Program-made: the position numbers and the translations under genes
Notes under the pieces: generated by a model
The model's database searches: none
What the model saw: only the letters and a program-made list of their open reading frames with translations
Told to the model about the DNA's origin: nothing
Part shown: positions 26,688-35,706 of the stretch, in pieces
Numbering within the stretch: the first letter of the stretch is position 1
How the letters are laid out: each line of letters opens with the position of its first letter
Assembly (NCBI GenBank): GCA_963696545.1
Contig: CAVOKQ010000001.1
Span: 186,001 to 250,000 of the forward strand
Direction: 5' to 3'
DNA: 64,000 bases
DNA from: RPQJ01 sp963696545
GTDB taxonomy: Bacteria > Pseudomonadota > Gammaproteobacteria > Steroidobacterales > Steroidobacteraceae

Positions 26688-27296
26688 ATGGACGATGCCG
26701 GGATACTGCCGTTCTCCGAAGCCTGCGAGCGCAATAAGGGGCCGATCCTCCAGGTCCTGCGTCCATTGCTGGCACGGTGCTCGAGCGTGCTCGAGATCGG
26801 GTCCGGGACGGGGCAGCACGCGGTCCATTTCGCGCGGCACCTGCCGCACCTGGCGTGGCAGCCCAGCGATCGCGGCGAGTACCTCGCCGGGCTCGTTGCG
26901 CGCATCGGCCAGCAGGGGCCGGCGAACCTTCGTCTGCCGCTCGAGCTCGACGTTACTCAGCGGACCTGGCCGAGCGTGGCGGCCGACGCGGTCTACAGTG
27001 CCAATACGCTGCACATCATGTCGTGGCCGGAGGTCGAGGCGTTCTTCAGCGGCGTCGGGCAAGTGCTTGGCCCGGGCGGCTTGCTCGCGGTCTACGGACC
27101 GTTCCGCTATCGCGGGGCGTTCACCTCCGAGAGCAACGCGCACTTTGATCGAGCACTGCACGAGCGCGATCCTGCGAGCGGCATCCGCGACTTCGAGGCC
27201 GTCGACGCGCTGGCCGCCGCGCAGCAGTTCGAGTTGCGGGCGGACAATGCGATGCCGGCGAACAATCAGTTGCTCGCCTGGGTGCGGAAGCCGTAA
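26688..27296 (+). CDS. DUF938 class I SAM-dependent methyltransferase
   Basis: 202 residues, with the SAM-binding motif VLEIGSGTGQHAVHFA near residue 33, the N-terminal FSEACERNKGPIL typical of DUF938, then YSANTLHIMSWPEVEAFF and GGLLAVYGPFRYRG. The substrate of this family is not established. It is divergent from the amidohydrolase by 39 bp. Its last 31 bp overlap the 3' end of the convergent TonB receptor gene. Confidence 0.88.
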   Translation: MDDAGILPFSEACERNKGPILQVLRPLLARCSSVLEIGSGTGQHAVHFARHLPHLAWQPSDRGEYLAGLVARIGQQGPANLRLPLELDVTQRTWPSVAADAVYSANTLHIMSWPEVEAFFSGVGQVLGPGGLLAVYGPFRYRGAFTSESNAHFDRALHERDPASGIRDFEAVDALAAAQQFELRADNAMPANNQLLAWVRKP

Positions 27297-29341
27297 TCGA
27301 CCGTGATGAGGCAATCGAAGCCCGGCGCGTCGAGGCCGGAGCCGAACTCACGGTAGCGCCGGTCGCCGAGATTCGCGAGTCGAACCGAGAGCGACAATGC
27401 CTCGGTCGCCTGCCATGCACCGCGCGCGTTCCACGTGACCCAGCCGGGTGTGCCGCCTGGCTCGATGCGTGGATCCACTTCGTCGCGCGGGCTGTAGCGG
27501 TCCTGCGGGCCTGAGTACTCGAGGTAGGCTTCGAGCATGATCCTCGACGTCGCGTCCCAGGACAGGCCGGCAGCGCCGAAGATCGGAGGGATGCGGTCTG
27601 CCGGAGTCTCGGTGCCGGCCACCGTCTCGTCGCCCCGGGTCCACGTCGCCGACGCGTACCATCCGAGATCGTCGCGCAACTGGCCGCGCAGCCCCGCCTC
27701 GACGCCGACCAGGTGCAGCCGCGACGCATTCCGGTTCTGTACGACGAGCCGGCCCGACGGCGTCACCTCGCCGGTCAGCACGCTCGTGACCTTGTCCGTG
27801 TAGCGCGAGACGTAGCCCACGAACTCACCCTGCACACGCGCGGCGTCGACCTTCACGCCGGCGTCGAGTGTCGTGACGGTTTCCGAAGTGAGGTCCGGGT
27901 TCGGGATGTTGAATCGATTGCCGGGGCGGTCGCCGAACGTGCCGAGGTCGAACACGTTCGGAGCACGGAACCCGCGGCCAAGGTTGGCGACGAGACGCAC
28001 GTCGTCGCGGATCGCGTAAGCGACGCTCAGGTTGCCGCTGAGATCGTCGTCATCCACCGCGACGCCGGCGCTGGCGCCGCTTGGCGGCAGGTCGGTCGCG
28101 ACGCGGCTGAAGCGCAGGCCCAGGATCACGTCAAGTCGCTCGCCGGCGTTCCAGTCGTCGACGGCAAAGACGCCCAGTTGCGACATCGTCGAGCCGTCGG
28201 GGAACCGCGGCAGTCGCGCCGATTTCGCGCCGGTCACGATGTTGGTCCGCTCGCGCGACGAGTCGACCGTGTCGTCGTAGTAATCCGCGCCCCACGTGAG
28301 GAAATGACCGCCGCCAAGCAACTTGCCGGCCTGGAACGTCAGTCCCAGCGTCGTGTCACGGTTCTTCTCCTGGTCCAGGTTGTTCGAGCCGAAATCCCGT
28401 GTACGCCGGTCGTCCGCGAGGATCTGCCAGCCGGCATGCATCTCGGCGTTGTCCCACAGCGAGGTCGAGTTCGTCGCGCGCCAGCGCAGTTGCGCGAAAT
28501 CGCGGCGCTGCGGCTCGTAGTAGAACACCGCGGACGTCGGCCGAGTCTGCCCGAAGCCCGGCGTCAACTCGTCGTACCGGGGTGTCTTCGGCTGCTCGGA
28601 ACTCTGGATCGACGCCGTGATCTCGTGACCCGGTGCGACTTCGGCCCGCAGCTTGAGATCCGCCGCATGCTGGCTGTAGCTCGTGTACGGCAAGGTCTCG
28701 CCGCCACCTGCGCGACGATCGCCCACGCTCTGGTACGTCGCGCCGCCGCTGATCGCGAGCCCGAGGCGGCCCGCGGCGCCCCCGATGCGCGACAGCGTCG
28801 AGTCGTCCGCGCTGCCGTAGATCGAGCGGATGGAGCCGTGCGCCGACCAGTCGGTACCTGCAAGGTCCGGTTCCTCGGAAAGCATCTGTACTACGCCGCC
28901 CATCGCATCGCTGCCGTGCAACGCCGACATCGGGCCACGTACCACTTCGAGCTGCCTGAGCATCTGGCTGTCCACCAGTGCGACGTACTGGTTGGGTGCG
29001 TTGCGGAAGATCGCGTTGTTGAGCCGGAAGCCGTCGACGAGCTGCAGCACTTCCGAACCCTTGAGCCCGCGCACGATCACGACGCCCTGGCCTGGCGTCG
29101 TCTGCTGCACATAAGTGCCCGGCCGGCTGTGCAGCAGGTCCATCACCGTTTGCGGAGTTGACGAGCGGATGGCCTCGGCGCCGACGACGTTCGTTGCGAC
29201 GGGCACGTCGAACGCCGACTCGGGCCGGCGAGTCGCCGTCACCTGGATGACTTCAAGCGGCCCGGCCTCCTGCGCGTGAGCTTCGGCGGCCACGGAGCAG
29301 GCGAGGAACAGGACAAGTGCGGGGCATCCATCCATAGGCAT
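27266..29341 (-). CDS. TonB-dependent outer-membrane receptor
   Basis: A 691-residue precursor with a signal peptide ending AEAHA and a TonB-box-like EVIQVTATRR. The plug domain covers about 40-150 (DLLHSRPGTYVQQTTPGQGVVIVRGLKG, RQLEVVRGPMSALHGSDAMGG), and a 22-strand-type barrel follows. The plug and barrel arrangement resembles BtuB/colicin-I-receptor and hemin receptors (GRGFRAPNVFDLGTFGDR). It imports a siderophore, heme or vitamin by TonB energy; the ligand is not evident. The barrel would normally end at the aromatic residue in DYGF, but six further residues (RTQASN) follow, encoded in the overlap with the methyltransferase gene. Confidence 0.92.
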   Translation of the reverse strand: MPMDGCPALVLFLACSVAAEAHAQEAGPLEVIQVTATRRPESAFDVPVATNVVGAEAIRSSTPQTVMDLLHSRPGTYVQQTTPGQGVVIVRGLKGSEVLQLVDGFRLNNAIFRNAPNQYVALVDSQMLRQLEVVRGPMSALHGSDAMGGVVQMLSEEPDLAGTDWSAHGSIRSIYGSADDSTLSRIGGAAGRLGLAISGGATYQSVGDRRAGGGETLPYTSYSQHAADLKLRAEVAPGHEITASIQSSEQPKTPRYDELTPGFGQTRPTSAVFYYEPQRRDFAQLRWRATNSTSLWDNAEMHAGWQILADDRRTRDFGSNNLDQEKNRDTTLGLTFQAGKLLGGGHFLTWGADYYDDTVDSSRERTNIVTGAKSARLPRFPDGSTMSQLGVFAVDDWNAGERLDVILGLRFSRVATDLPPSGASAGVAVDDDDLSGNLSVAYAIRDDVRLVANLGRGFRAPNVFDLGTFGDRPGNRFNIPNPDLTSETVTTLDAGVKVDAARVQGEFVGYVSRYTDKVTSVLTGEVTPSGRLVVQNRNASRLHLVGVEAGLRGQLRDDLGWYASATWTRGDETVAGTETPADRIPPIFGAAGLSWDATSRIMLEAYLEYSGPQDRYSPRDEVDPRIEPGGTPGWVTWNARGAWQATEALSLSVRLANLGDRRYREFGSGLDAPGFDCLITVDYGFRTQASN

Positions 29342-29460
29342 CGCTCCAGCCGACGGGCCTATGATGCCGTACTGCGCGAGGGCAATCGACTAACTGCCGC
29401 GCACGGTCCTGTCGGCTGCGGTAGAGTCGAATGCATATCGAACCCTGCCAGGGGGAAGGC

Positions 29461-30357
29461 ATGACCTGCCGGTCCATCGACTACGCAACAGACGGGCGGA
29501 TCGCCACGATCACGCTCAACCGTCCGGCGCGGATGAATGCGATCAGTCTCGAGATGCCGGGCGAGATCGCCGCCGCGGTCGAGGAGGCCAATCGCGACGA
29601 CGGCGTGCACGTCATCGTGCTGGCCGGCGCTGGCGACGGCTTCTGCAGCGGCTATGACCTGGTCGAGTTCGCCGAACGCGCAGGTGAGCAGCCCGGGTCG
29701 CAGCTCGGATCGGGCACCGGCGGAGCGGACTCGCGGCCCTGGGACCCGATGGCCGATTTCTTCGGCATGTACGAGTTCACGCAGCAGTTCATGTCGCTGT
29801 GGCACAGCTACAAGCCGACGATCGCGCGCGTGCACGGGCCCGCGGTGGCGGGTGGCAGCGACATCGCGCTTTGCTGTGACCTCGTGATCATGGCCGAGGA
29901 GGCGGTGATCGGTTATCCGCCGGCGCGCGTGTGGGGTTGCCCCACGACCGCGATGTGGGTCTATCGACTCGGTGCCGAACGCGCCAAGCGCATGCTGCTC
30001 ACGGGCGATCTGGTCGACGGACGCGAGGCGGCCCGGCTGGGGCTGGTGCTCGAAGCCGTGCCGCGGGCCCGGCTCGATGAGCGAGTTGCAGCGATCGCTG
30101 CGCGTATCGCGGCCGTGCCGAAGAACCAGCTGATGATGCAGAAATTGATGGTGAACCAGGCCTACGACGCGATGGGCCTCGCGAACACGCAGCGCTTCGC
30201 CACGCTGTTCGATGGCATCACGCGCCACAGCCCGGAAGGTGTGTGGTTCAAGCAGCGTGCCGAGGAAGCGGGCTTCAAGCAGGCCGTGAAGGAGCGCGAC
30301 GGGGGAGCGCCGATCGCTCCCGGCGTGAGCCGGCCGCTGTCGTCGTGGAGAAAATAG
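29461..30357 (+). CDS. Enoyl-CoA hydratase/isomerase (crotonase) family
   Basis: ATG 29461, preceded by an AGGGGGAAGG ribosome site, gives 298 residues. Crotonase motifs are present: NRPARMNAIS, the oxyanion hole in AGAGDGFCSGYDL, and HGPAVAGGSDIALCCDLVIMAEEAVIGYPP. The usual catalytic Glu pair is not clearly conserved (SDIALCCD region), so hydratase activity is not assured and other crotonase reactions are possible. It begins a + strand set with an acyl-CoA ligase, consistent with fatty or aromatic acid catabolism. Its stop codon shares one base with a palindromic repeat. Confidence 0.88.
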   Translation: MTCRSIDYATDGRIATITLNRPARMNAISLEMPGEIAAAVEEANRDDGVHVIVLAGAGDGFCSGYDLVEFAERAGEQPGSQLGSGTGGADSRPWDPMADFFGMYEFTQQFMSLWHSYKPTIARVHGPAVAGGSDIALCCDLVIMAEEAVIGYPPARVWGCPTTAMWVYRLGAERAKRMLLTGDLVDGREAARLGLVLEAVPRARLDERVAAIAARIAAVPKNQLMMQKLMVNQAYDAMGLANTQRFATLFDGITRHSPEGVWFKQRAEEAGFKQAVKERDGGAPIAPGVSRPLSSWRK

Positions 30358-30396
30358 GTGCCTGGCACCCGAATCAATAAAGCGGTGCCAGGCACC
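30357..30396. repeat. Pair of 13-bp palindromes GGTGCCWGGCACC
   Basis: GGTGCCTGGCACC (30357-30369) and GGTGCCAGGCACC (30384-30396) are separated by 14 AT-rich bases. Each is palindromic around its central base, and the two are inverted copies of one another, so a cruciform or RNA hairpin can form. They occupy the 68-bp gap between the crotonase and acyl-CoA ligase genes. The layout resembles REP-like interspersed palindromes; no transposase is nearby. Confidence 0.8.
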
Positions 30397-30425
30397 GGAT
30401 TTCCGGATTTCCAGGAGGAGGAGCG

Positions 30426-32120
30426 ATGGATGAGTTTCGGGACGTAAGTGGCGGGAAGATCGCTGCACTGGACGCTTCCACGCTCTGCGGGGCGTTCCAG
30501 GTAACAGCGTCGGAGAGGCCCGGACAGGTCGCCCATCGCACGCTGGACGGTGACGTCGAGTTCACCTACGCGGAGTTCGCAGAGCGCGTGCGCGCTCTCG
30601 CGACGGGATTCCACTCCCTCGGCGCTCGCCGTGGCGACACGGTCGGACTGATGCTGAGGAACCGTCCGGAGTTCGGTCTCGCCGACATCGCGGCGATGCA
30701 TGCCGGCTTGACGACGTTCTCGATCTACAACACGTTGAGCGCCGAGCAGATCGGCTACCTGCTCCGCAACGCGGCCAATCGCATCGTCGTGACGGAACGG
30801 ATGTTCCTGCCGCACATGCTCGAGGCCAGGACGCCGGAGCTCGAGCACATCGTGCTGGTGGACGGTGAGGCGGACGGGACGATCACGCTGTCGGGGCTCG
30901 CGGGTCGCTCATCGCGCGGATTCCGTTTCGAGGATGCCTGGCGCGAGGTCCAGCCGGACGACGTCGTGACGCTGATCTATACGTCGGGCACGACCGGCCC
31001 CCCGAAGGCGGTGCAGCTGACGCACGCGAACGTGATGTTCGAGGCACGGGCCTTTGCGTCCGTAATGCCGGTGCGGCTTGGCGGCCGCACGATCTCGTAC
31101 CTGCCGTCCGCGCATGTCGGCGACCGGGCGCTCACTCACTACAGCGGCTCGCTGTGTTATGCCAACACGATCACCTCGATTCCCGATTTCCGACAGGTCG
31201 GTGCAGCGCTCGCCGCGGTACGACCGACATCGTTCGGTGCCGTACCGCGCGTCTGGGAAAAGATCATGGCCGCGCTGGTGTCGGCGGGCGTGAATTCACC
31301 AGCGCAGTTACCGGAACAGGTCAAGGCTTCGGTACGCGCGAAGATCGGGCTGGACCAGGCCGACTGGTGCATCTCGAGCGCGGCGCCGGCGTCACCCGAA
31401 GTGCTGCGGTTCTTCGGCGATCTCGGGCTCGCGTTGAACGAGGGATGGGGCATGTCGGAACTGGCGTGCTTCGCGACGATGTGCCCGCCCGATGACATCC
31501 GGCTCGGCTCCGTCGGGCGTGCGCTGCCCGGCGTCGAGCTCAGGCTGCTCGAAGATGGAGAATTGCTGGTGCGCGCGCCGCTGGTGATGAAGGGCTATCG
31601 AAACGATCCGGAGAAGACGGCCGAGGCGATCGATGCCGATGGCTGGCTGCATTCCGGCGACATCGCGCAGATCGACGGCGACGGCTACGTCCGCATTGTC
31701 GATCGCAAGAAGGAGATCATCATCAATTCGGCCGGCAAGAACATGTCGCCGGCCAACATCGAGTTTCGTCTGCGGGCGTCGAGCCCGCTGGTCGCCTTCG
31801 CGGTATGCATCGGGGACCGCCGGCCGTACAACGTCGCGCTGTTGGTGCTCGACCCCGAGGTGGCGGTGCGCTGGGCGGCGGAGCGCCGACTGCCCGCAAG
31901 ACTGGACGAGCTGAGTTCCAACCTGGAGCTGCGTGCAGTGCTGCAGTCCGCCGTTGACTCGGCGAATGCGGGCCTGTCGCGGGTCGAGCAGATCAAGCGC
32001 TTTGCGGTGCTGGCGTCCGACTGGCAGCCCGGAGGGGATGAGCTGACACCGACCTCGAAGCTCAAGCGCAGGCCGGTCAGCGAGAAGTATGGCGCCGTCA
32101 TCGAAGGCCTTTACCGCTGA
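30426..32120 (+). CDS. AMP-dependent acyl-CoA synthetase
   Basis: 564 residues from ATG 30426 with an AGGAGGAGG site. The adenylate-forming signatures are IYTSGTTGPPKAVQLTH (P-loop-like), YLPSAHVGDRALTHY, NEGWGMSELACFA, LHSGDIAQIDGDGYVRIVDRKKEIIINSAGKNMSPANIE, and a C-terminal lysine region (TSKLKRRPVSEKY). These place it with long-chain or aromatic fatty acid-CoA ligases. It activates a carboxylic acid to its CoA thioester. It lies between the crotonase and the GltS-like gene, all in one direction. Confidence 0.93.
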   Translation: MDEFRDVSGGKIAALDASTLCGAFQVTASERPGQVAHRTLDGDVEFTYAEFAERVRALATGFHSLGARRGDTVGLMLRNRPEFGLADIAAMHAGLTTFSIYNTLSAEQIGYLLRNAANRIVVTERMFLPHMLEARTPELEHIVLVDGEADGTITLSGLAGRSSRGFRFEDAWREVQPDDVVTLIYTSGTTGPPKAVQLTHANVMFEARAFASVMPVRLGGRTISYLPSAHVGDRALTHYSGSLCYANTITSIPDFRQVGAALAAVRPTSFGAVPRVWEKIMAALVSAGVNSPAQLPEQVKASVRAKIGLDQADWCISSAAPASPEVLRFFGDLGLALNEGWGMSELACFATMCPPDDIRLGSVGRALPGVELRLLEDGELLVRAPLVMKGYRNDPEKTAEAIDADGWLHSGDIAQIDGDGYVRIVDRKKEIIINSAGKNMSPANIEFRLRASSPLVAFAVCIGDRRPYNVALLVLDPEVAVRWAAERRLPARLDELSSNLELRAVLQSAVDSANAGLSRVEQIKRFAVLASDWQPGGDELTPTSKLKRRPVSEKYGAVIEGLYR

Positions 32121-32138
32121 GTCGTCGGCGCCGAAGAA

Positions 32139-33779
32139 ATGAACACGCTGCTTCGGTACCTGCCCATCGGCGTCGTCGTTGCAGGCTTCCTTGCCAGCCT
32201 CGCGGTGTCGCTGGCCACCGGCGGCTGGCTACTCGCGACAGCGGCCCTCGGCGCGCTGACGGCCGTCGGCGTGTTCGACCTGCTGCAGCCACGCAGCACG
32301 CTCCGCCGCATCTACCCGCTGCTCGGGCACATGCGCTATTTCCTCGAGTCGATCGGCCCGGAGTTCCGGCAGTACTTCATCGAGTCGGACAGCGACGAAG
32401 TGCCGTTCTCGCGGGAACAGCGCTCCGTCGTGTACCAGCGCGCCAAGGGTGAGCTCGACAAGAAGCCGTTCGGCACGCTGAAGGACGTATACGCGCGGGA
32501 CTACGAGTGGATCAGCCCGTCGCTGGCGCCGACGACGATCGACGATCACGATTTCCGCATCGATGTGGGCCAGGGCCGTGCGAAGCCCTATTCGGCCAGC
32601 GTATTCAACATCTCGGCGATGAGCTATGGCGCGATCTCGCCGAACGCGATTCGTGCGTTGAACGAAGGCGCGCGTCGTGGCCATTTCTTCCACGACACGG
32701 GCGAAGGCTCAGTGTCGCCTTTCCATCGCGAGCGCGGCGGCGACCTCGTCTGGAACATCGGCTCGGGCTACTTCGGTTGCCGTGACCTAGATGGCCGCTT
32801 CAGCGAAGAGCGCTTCGCCGAGAGCTCGAAACTGCCACAGGTGCGAATGATCGAGGTGAAGCTCTCGCAAGGCGCGAAGCCAGGGCACGGCGGCGTGCTG
32901 CCGGGCGCCAAGGTGACGGCCGAGATCGCCGCAACCCGCGGTGTACACGAAGGCGTCGACTGCATTTCGCCGGCGCGACACTCGGCGTTCTCGAGCCCGG
33001 TCGAGCTGCTGTGTTTCGTGGATCGACTGCGCGACCTGTCCGGCGGCAAGCCGACGGGCTTCAAGCTCGCGATCGGCCACCCCTGGGAGTTCTTCAGTAT
33101 TGCCAAGGCCATGATCGAGACCGGCGTGGTGCCGGACTTCATCGTCGTTGACGGCGGCGAGGGTGGGACCGGCGCAGCACCGCTCGAGTTCGTAAATCAC
33201 GTCGGCGCGCCGTTGCGCGAGGCGCTGATGCTGGTGCACAACACGCTCGTTGGCATCGGCGTGCGCGGTCGCGTGCGGATCGGCGCGGCCGGCAAGGTCA
33301 CGACCGCTTTCGACATCGCCCGGACGATTGCCCTCGGCGCGGACTGGTGCAATGCGGCGCGTGGCTACATGTTCGCGCTTGGCTGCATCCAGTCGATGTC
33401 CTGCCATACGGATCGCTGCCCGACGGGAATTGCCACGCAGGATCCGCGACGCTGGCGGCGCCTCGACGTCGAGGACAAGGCGACCCGGGTATTCAACTAC
33501 CACGAGAACACGCTGCAGGCGCTGCGCGAGCTGCTGGCGGCGGCCGGCCTCACGCATCCGCGTGAACTCGGCCCCGAGCACGTGATCCATCGTGTCTCGG
33601 CCACGGAAATCAGCTCGCTCGGCCGGCTCTACCCGTTCCTCGAGCCACGGCAGCTGCTGGACGGGCGCCTCGAGGACGTGAGGCACGTGCTGTTCAGGAC
33701 GTTCTGGTCGGACGCGCGGCCGGACTCGTTCAATCCTCCGGCGCGGATTGCCGCGCTGCGCGAGAGCAAGCTGAGCTAG
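32139..33779 (+). CDS. FMN-binding glutamate-synthase-like protein, membrane anchored
   Basis: 546 residues beginning 18 nt after the acyl-CoA ligase. Two hydrophobic segments (about 8-28 and 30-45) anchor the N-terminus. The rest matches the FMN/Fe-S domain of glutamate synthase: SAMSYGAISPNAIRALNEGA, GHGGVLPGAKVT, VDGGEGGTGAAP, and a 3Fe-4S cysteine set in CIQSMSCHTDRCPTG (C-x5-C-x4-C). It lacks the amidotransferase and GXGXG domains, so it is not a complete GltB. Stand-alone versions have no settled function. The stop overlaps that of the convergent signalling gene by CTAG. Confidence 0.9.
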   Translation: MNTLLRYLPIGVVVAGFLASLAVSLATGGWLLATAALGALTAVGVFDLLQPRSTLRRIYPLLGHMRYFLESIGPEFRQYFIESDSDEVPFSREQRSVVYQRAKGELDKKPFGTLKDVYARDYEWISPSLAPTTIDDHDFRIDVGQGRAKPYSASVFNISAMSYGAISPNAIRALNEGARRGHFFHDTGEGSVSPFHRERGGDLVWNIGSGYFGCRDLDGRFSEERFAESSKLPQVRMIEVKLSQGAKPGHGGVLPGAKVTAEIAATRGVHEGVDCISPARHSAFSSPVELLCFVDRLRDLSGGKPTGFKLAIGHPWEFFSIAKAMIETGVVPDFIVVDGGEGGTGAAPLEFVNHVGAPLREALMLVHNTLVGIGVRGRVRIGAAGKVTTAFDIARTIALGADWCNAARGYMFALGCIQSMSCHTDRCPTGIATQDPRRWRRLDVEDKATRVFNYHENTLQALRELLAAAGLTHPRELGPEHVIHRVSATEISSLGRLYPFLEPRQLLDGRLEDVRHVLFRTFWSDARPDSFNPPARIAALRESKLS

Positions 33780-35698
33780 GCGCTGAATCCACTGCTGCTG
33801 AGGCTGCGCAGGCGCATCGTGCGGCTGGTCGCGGTGCTTGCGTCGAGGCGCTCGAGGAGCTGCGTGGCCTCGGACGCCGGCAGCGGCCGGCTGAGCAGGA
33901 AGCCCTGCACCTCGTTGCACTGCTGGTCCTGCAGGTGCAGCAGCTGGTTGAAGTTCTCGACCCCCTCGGCCACCACCTGCAATCCGAGCGCGCGCGCCAT
34001 CGAGACGATCGCGCTGACGATCGTCGCATGGCGACCGAGGTTGTCCACGCTGCGGACGAACGACCGGTCGATCTTGAGGCGGTTGACGGCGATTGCGCCG
34101 AGGCGACCCAGGCTCGAGTAGCCCATTCCAAAGTCGTCGATTGCGACCGACACGCCGATACTGCGCAGCTGTGCGAGGACCTCGCGCGACCACTCTTCGT
34201 CGCGCATCATCAGCGATTCGGTGATCTCGAGCTCGAGGCATTCGGGAGCAAGGCCGGTGTCACGCAGTGCGTCGGACACGATCGAGCAGAAGTTCCGCTG
34301 CGTGAACTGGACAGGCGATACATTCACTGCCACGCGGCCGGTTGGCAGGTCCATGTCCTGCCATTCGCGGAGCTGGCGGCATGCAGTCCGGAGCGTCCAT
34401 TCGCCAATCGGCAGGATCAGCCCGGTCTCCTCGGCGAGCGGTATGAACTCTTCAGGCGAAATCTGCCCGAGCTCCGGGTTGGTCCAGCGGAGCAGGGCCT
34501 CCATGCCCGACACACGCCCGGTCGACAGGTCGAACTGCGGCTGGTAGTGCAGCGAGAACTCCTTCCGTGCAAGTGCGCCCTCGAGCTGGGTCTCGAGGCT
34601 GAAGCGTGCCTGTGCTCCCTCGTTCATCGCATCGTCGAAGAACGCGAAGCCGCCGCGCCCCAGTCGCTTTGCGCTGTACATCGCGATGCCGGACTGTCGC
34701 AAGAGTGCCTCAACCCCGGGTCCGTCGCCGGTGTACACGGCGACGCCGACGCTCGCGGTCAGCGTGATCGGCGGGCTGTCGACCTCCGCCGGCGTGACCA
34801 GCGGTCGTGTCATCCGCTCGGCGACGATGCCTGCGTCCTTCGCGTCACGGACCGAATGCAGCACCACGATGAACTGGTCGCCCCCCAGCCGCGCAACCTG
34901 GAAGCCGCCCGGCGCGTCCGGCGCCCGCACGAGTTCTTCGTCGCGCCGCAGGATCTCGCAGAAGCGGGCCGCGACCCGGCGTATCAGCTCGTCACCGACC
35001 AGATGCCCCAGCACGTCGTTGATGCGCCGGAAGTTGTCGAGGTCCACGTACAGCACGGCGAGCATGTGGCCGCCGGCCTTCGCCGCCTGCACGGCCTGGT
35101 GCAGGCAGTCGAGGAAACGTGCGCGGTTCGGCAGGCCCGTCAGGCTGTCGATCTCGGAAAGTTCCGCGAGTCGCTGGTCGGCACTCGAGCGCTTCTCGCC
35201 GAGCGCGAGCGCCATCTGCCGGACTTCGTGCGGGTGAAAAGGCTTCTGCAGGTAGAAGAGCTTGTCCGCTGGCGGCACGCGACGGCCGATCTCGGCCGGG
35301 TCAATATCGGAGAACGCCGTGCAGACTACGATCTCCAGTTGTGAGTCGATCTCCCGGATTTTCTGCGCCGCCCACAGGCCATCGGGCCCGGGCGGCATGC
35401 GCATGTCGATGAAGGCCACTGCGAACGGGCGGCCAACGGCATTCGCCTCCCGAACCGCGGCGACGGCAGCCTCCGCGCCGTTGCAGAACACGGCATCGAA
35501 CGGCTGGTGCGGCGGCGGGATCTTCGCCATCAGCGCGGCGTCGCCGCCGGCCATGAAGAGCCGCGAGCGCAACTGGTCGAGAGCGGCACGATCCGCGCTC
35601 GGTGCGGACGTACCGAGCACCTGGCGATAGGCGTCGAGAATCGGCTGCTCGTCGTCGACGACCAGGACACGGATGGACTGCGGTGCGCTCTGCGACAC
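33776..35698 (-). CDS. REC-GGDEF-EAL cyclic-di-GMP response regulator
   Basis: GTG 35698 gives 640 residues and lies 8 nt after the kinase stop, so the pair is one operon. A receiver domain spans about 10-165 (VLVVDDEQP, phospho-acceptor Asp in AFIDMRMP, Lys in LQKPF). It has an unusually long insertion after the first helix. The GGDEF domain (about 180-345) reads LGGDQF in place of GGDEF, so cyclase activity is doubtful. The EAL domain (365-615) keeps MEALLRW, EITESLM, DDFGMGYSSL, LKIDRSFV and EGVEN, so it should hydrolyse cyclic-di-GMP. It therefore most likely lowers cyclic-di-GMP when phosphorylated by the adjacent kinase. Confidence 0.92.
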   Translation of the reverse strand: MSQSAPQSIRVLVVDDEQPILDAYRQVLGTSAPSADRAALDQLRSRLFMAGGDAALMAKIPPPHQPFDAVFCNGAEAAVAAVREANAVGRPFAVAFIDMRMPPGPDGLWAAQKIREIDSQLEIVVCTAFSDIDPAEIGRRVPPADKLFYLQKPFHPHEVRQMALALGEKRSSADQRLAELSEIDSLTGLPNRARFLDCLHQAVQAAKAGGHMLAVLYVDLDNFRRINDVLGHLVGDELIRRVAARFCEILRRDEELVRAPDAPGGFQVARLGGDQFIVVLHSVRDAKDAGIVAERMTRPLVTPAEVDSPPITLTASVGVAVYTGDGPGVEALLRQSGIAMYSAKRLGRGGFAFFDDAMNEGAQARFSLETQLEGALARKEFSLHYQPQFDLSTGRVSGMEALLRWTNPELGQISPEEFIPLAEETGLILPIGEWTLRTACRQLREWQDMDLPTGRVAVNVSPVQFTQRNFCSIVSDALRDTGLAPECLELEITESLMMRDEEWSREVLAQLRSIGVSVAIDDFGMGYSSLGRLGAIAVNRLKIDRSFVRSVDNLGRHATIVSAIVSMARALGLQVVAEGVENFNQLLHLQDQQCNEVQGFLLSRPLPASEATQLLERLDASTATSRTMRLRSLSSSGFSA

Positions 35699-35706
35699 GG
35701 AATACC

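Noticed and set aside
29359..30468. Long minus-strand open frame opposite the crotonase gene
   Set aside because: The + strand frame has full crotonase motifs and a strong ribosome site; the other is a shadow.
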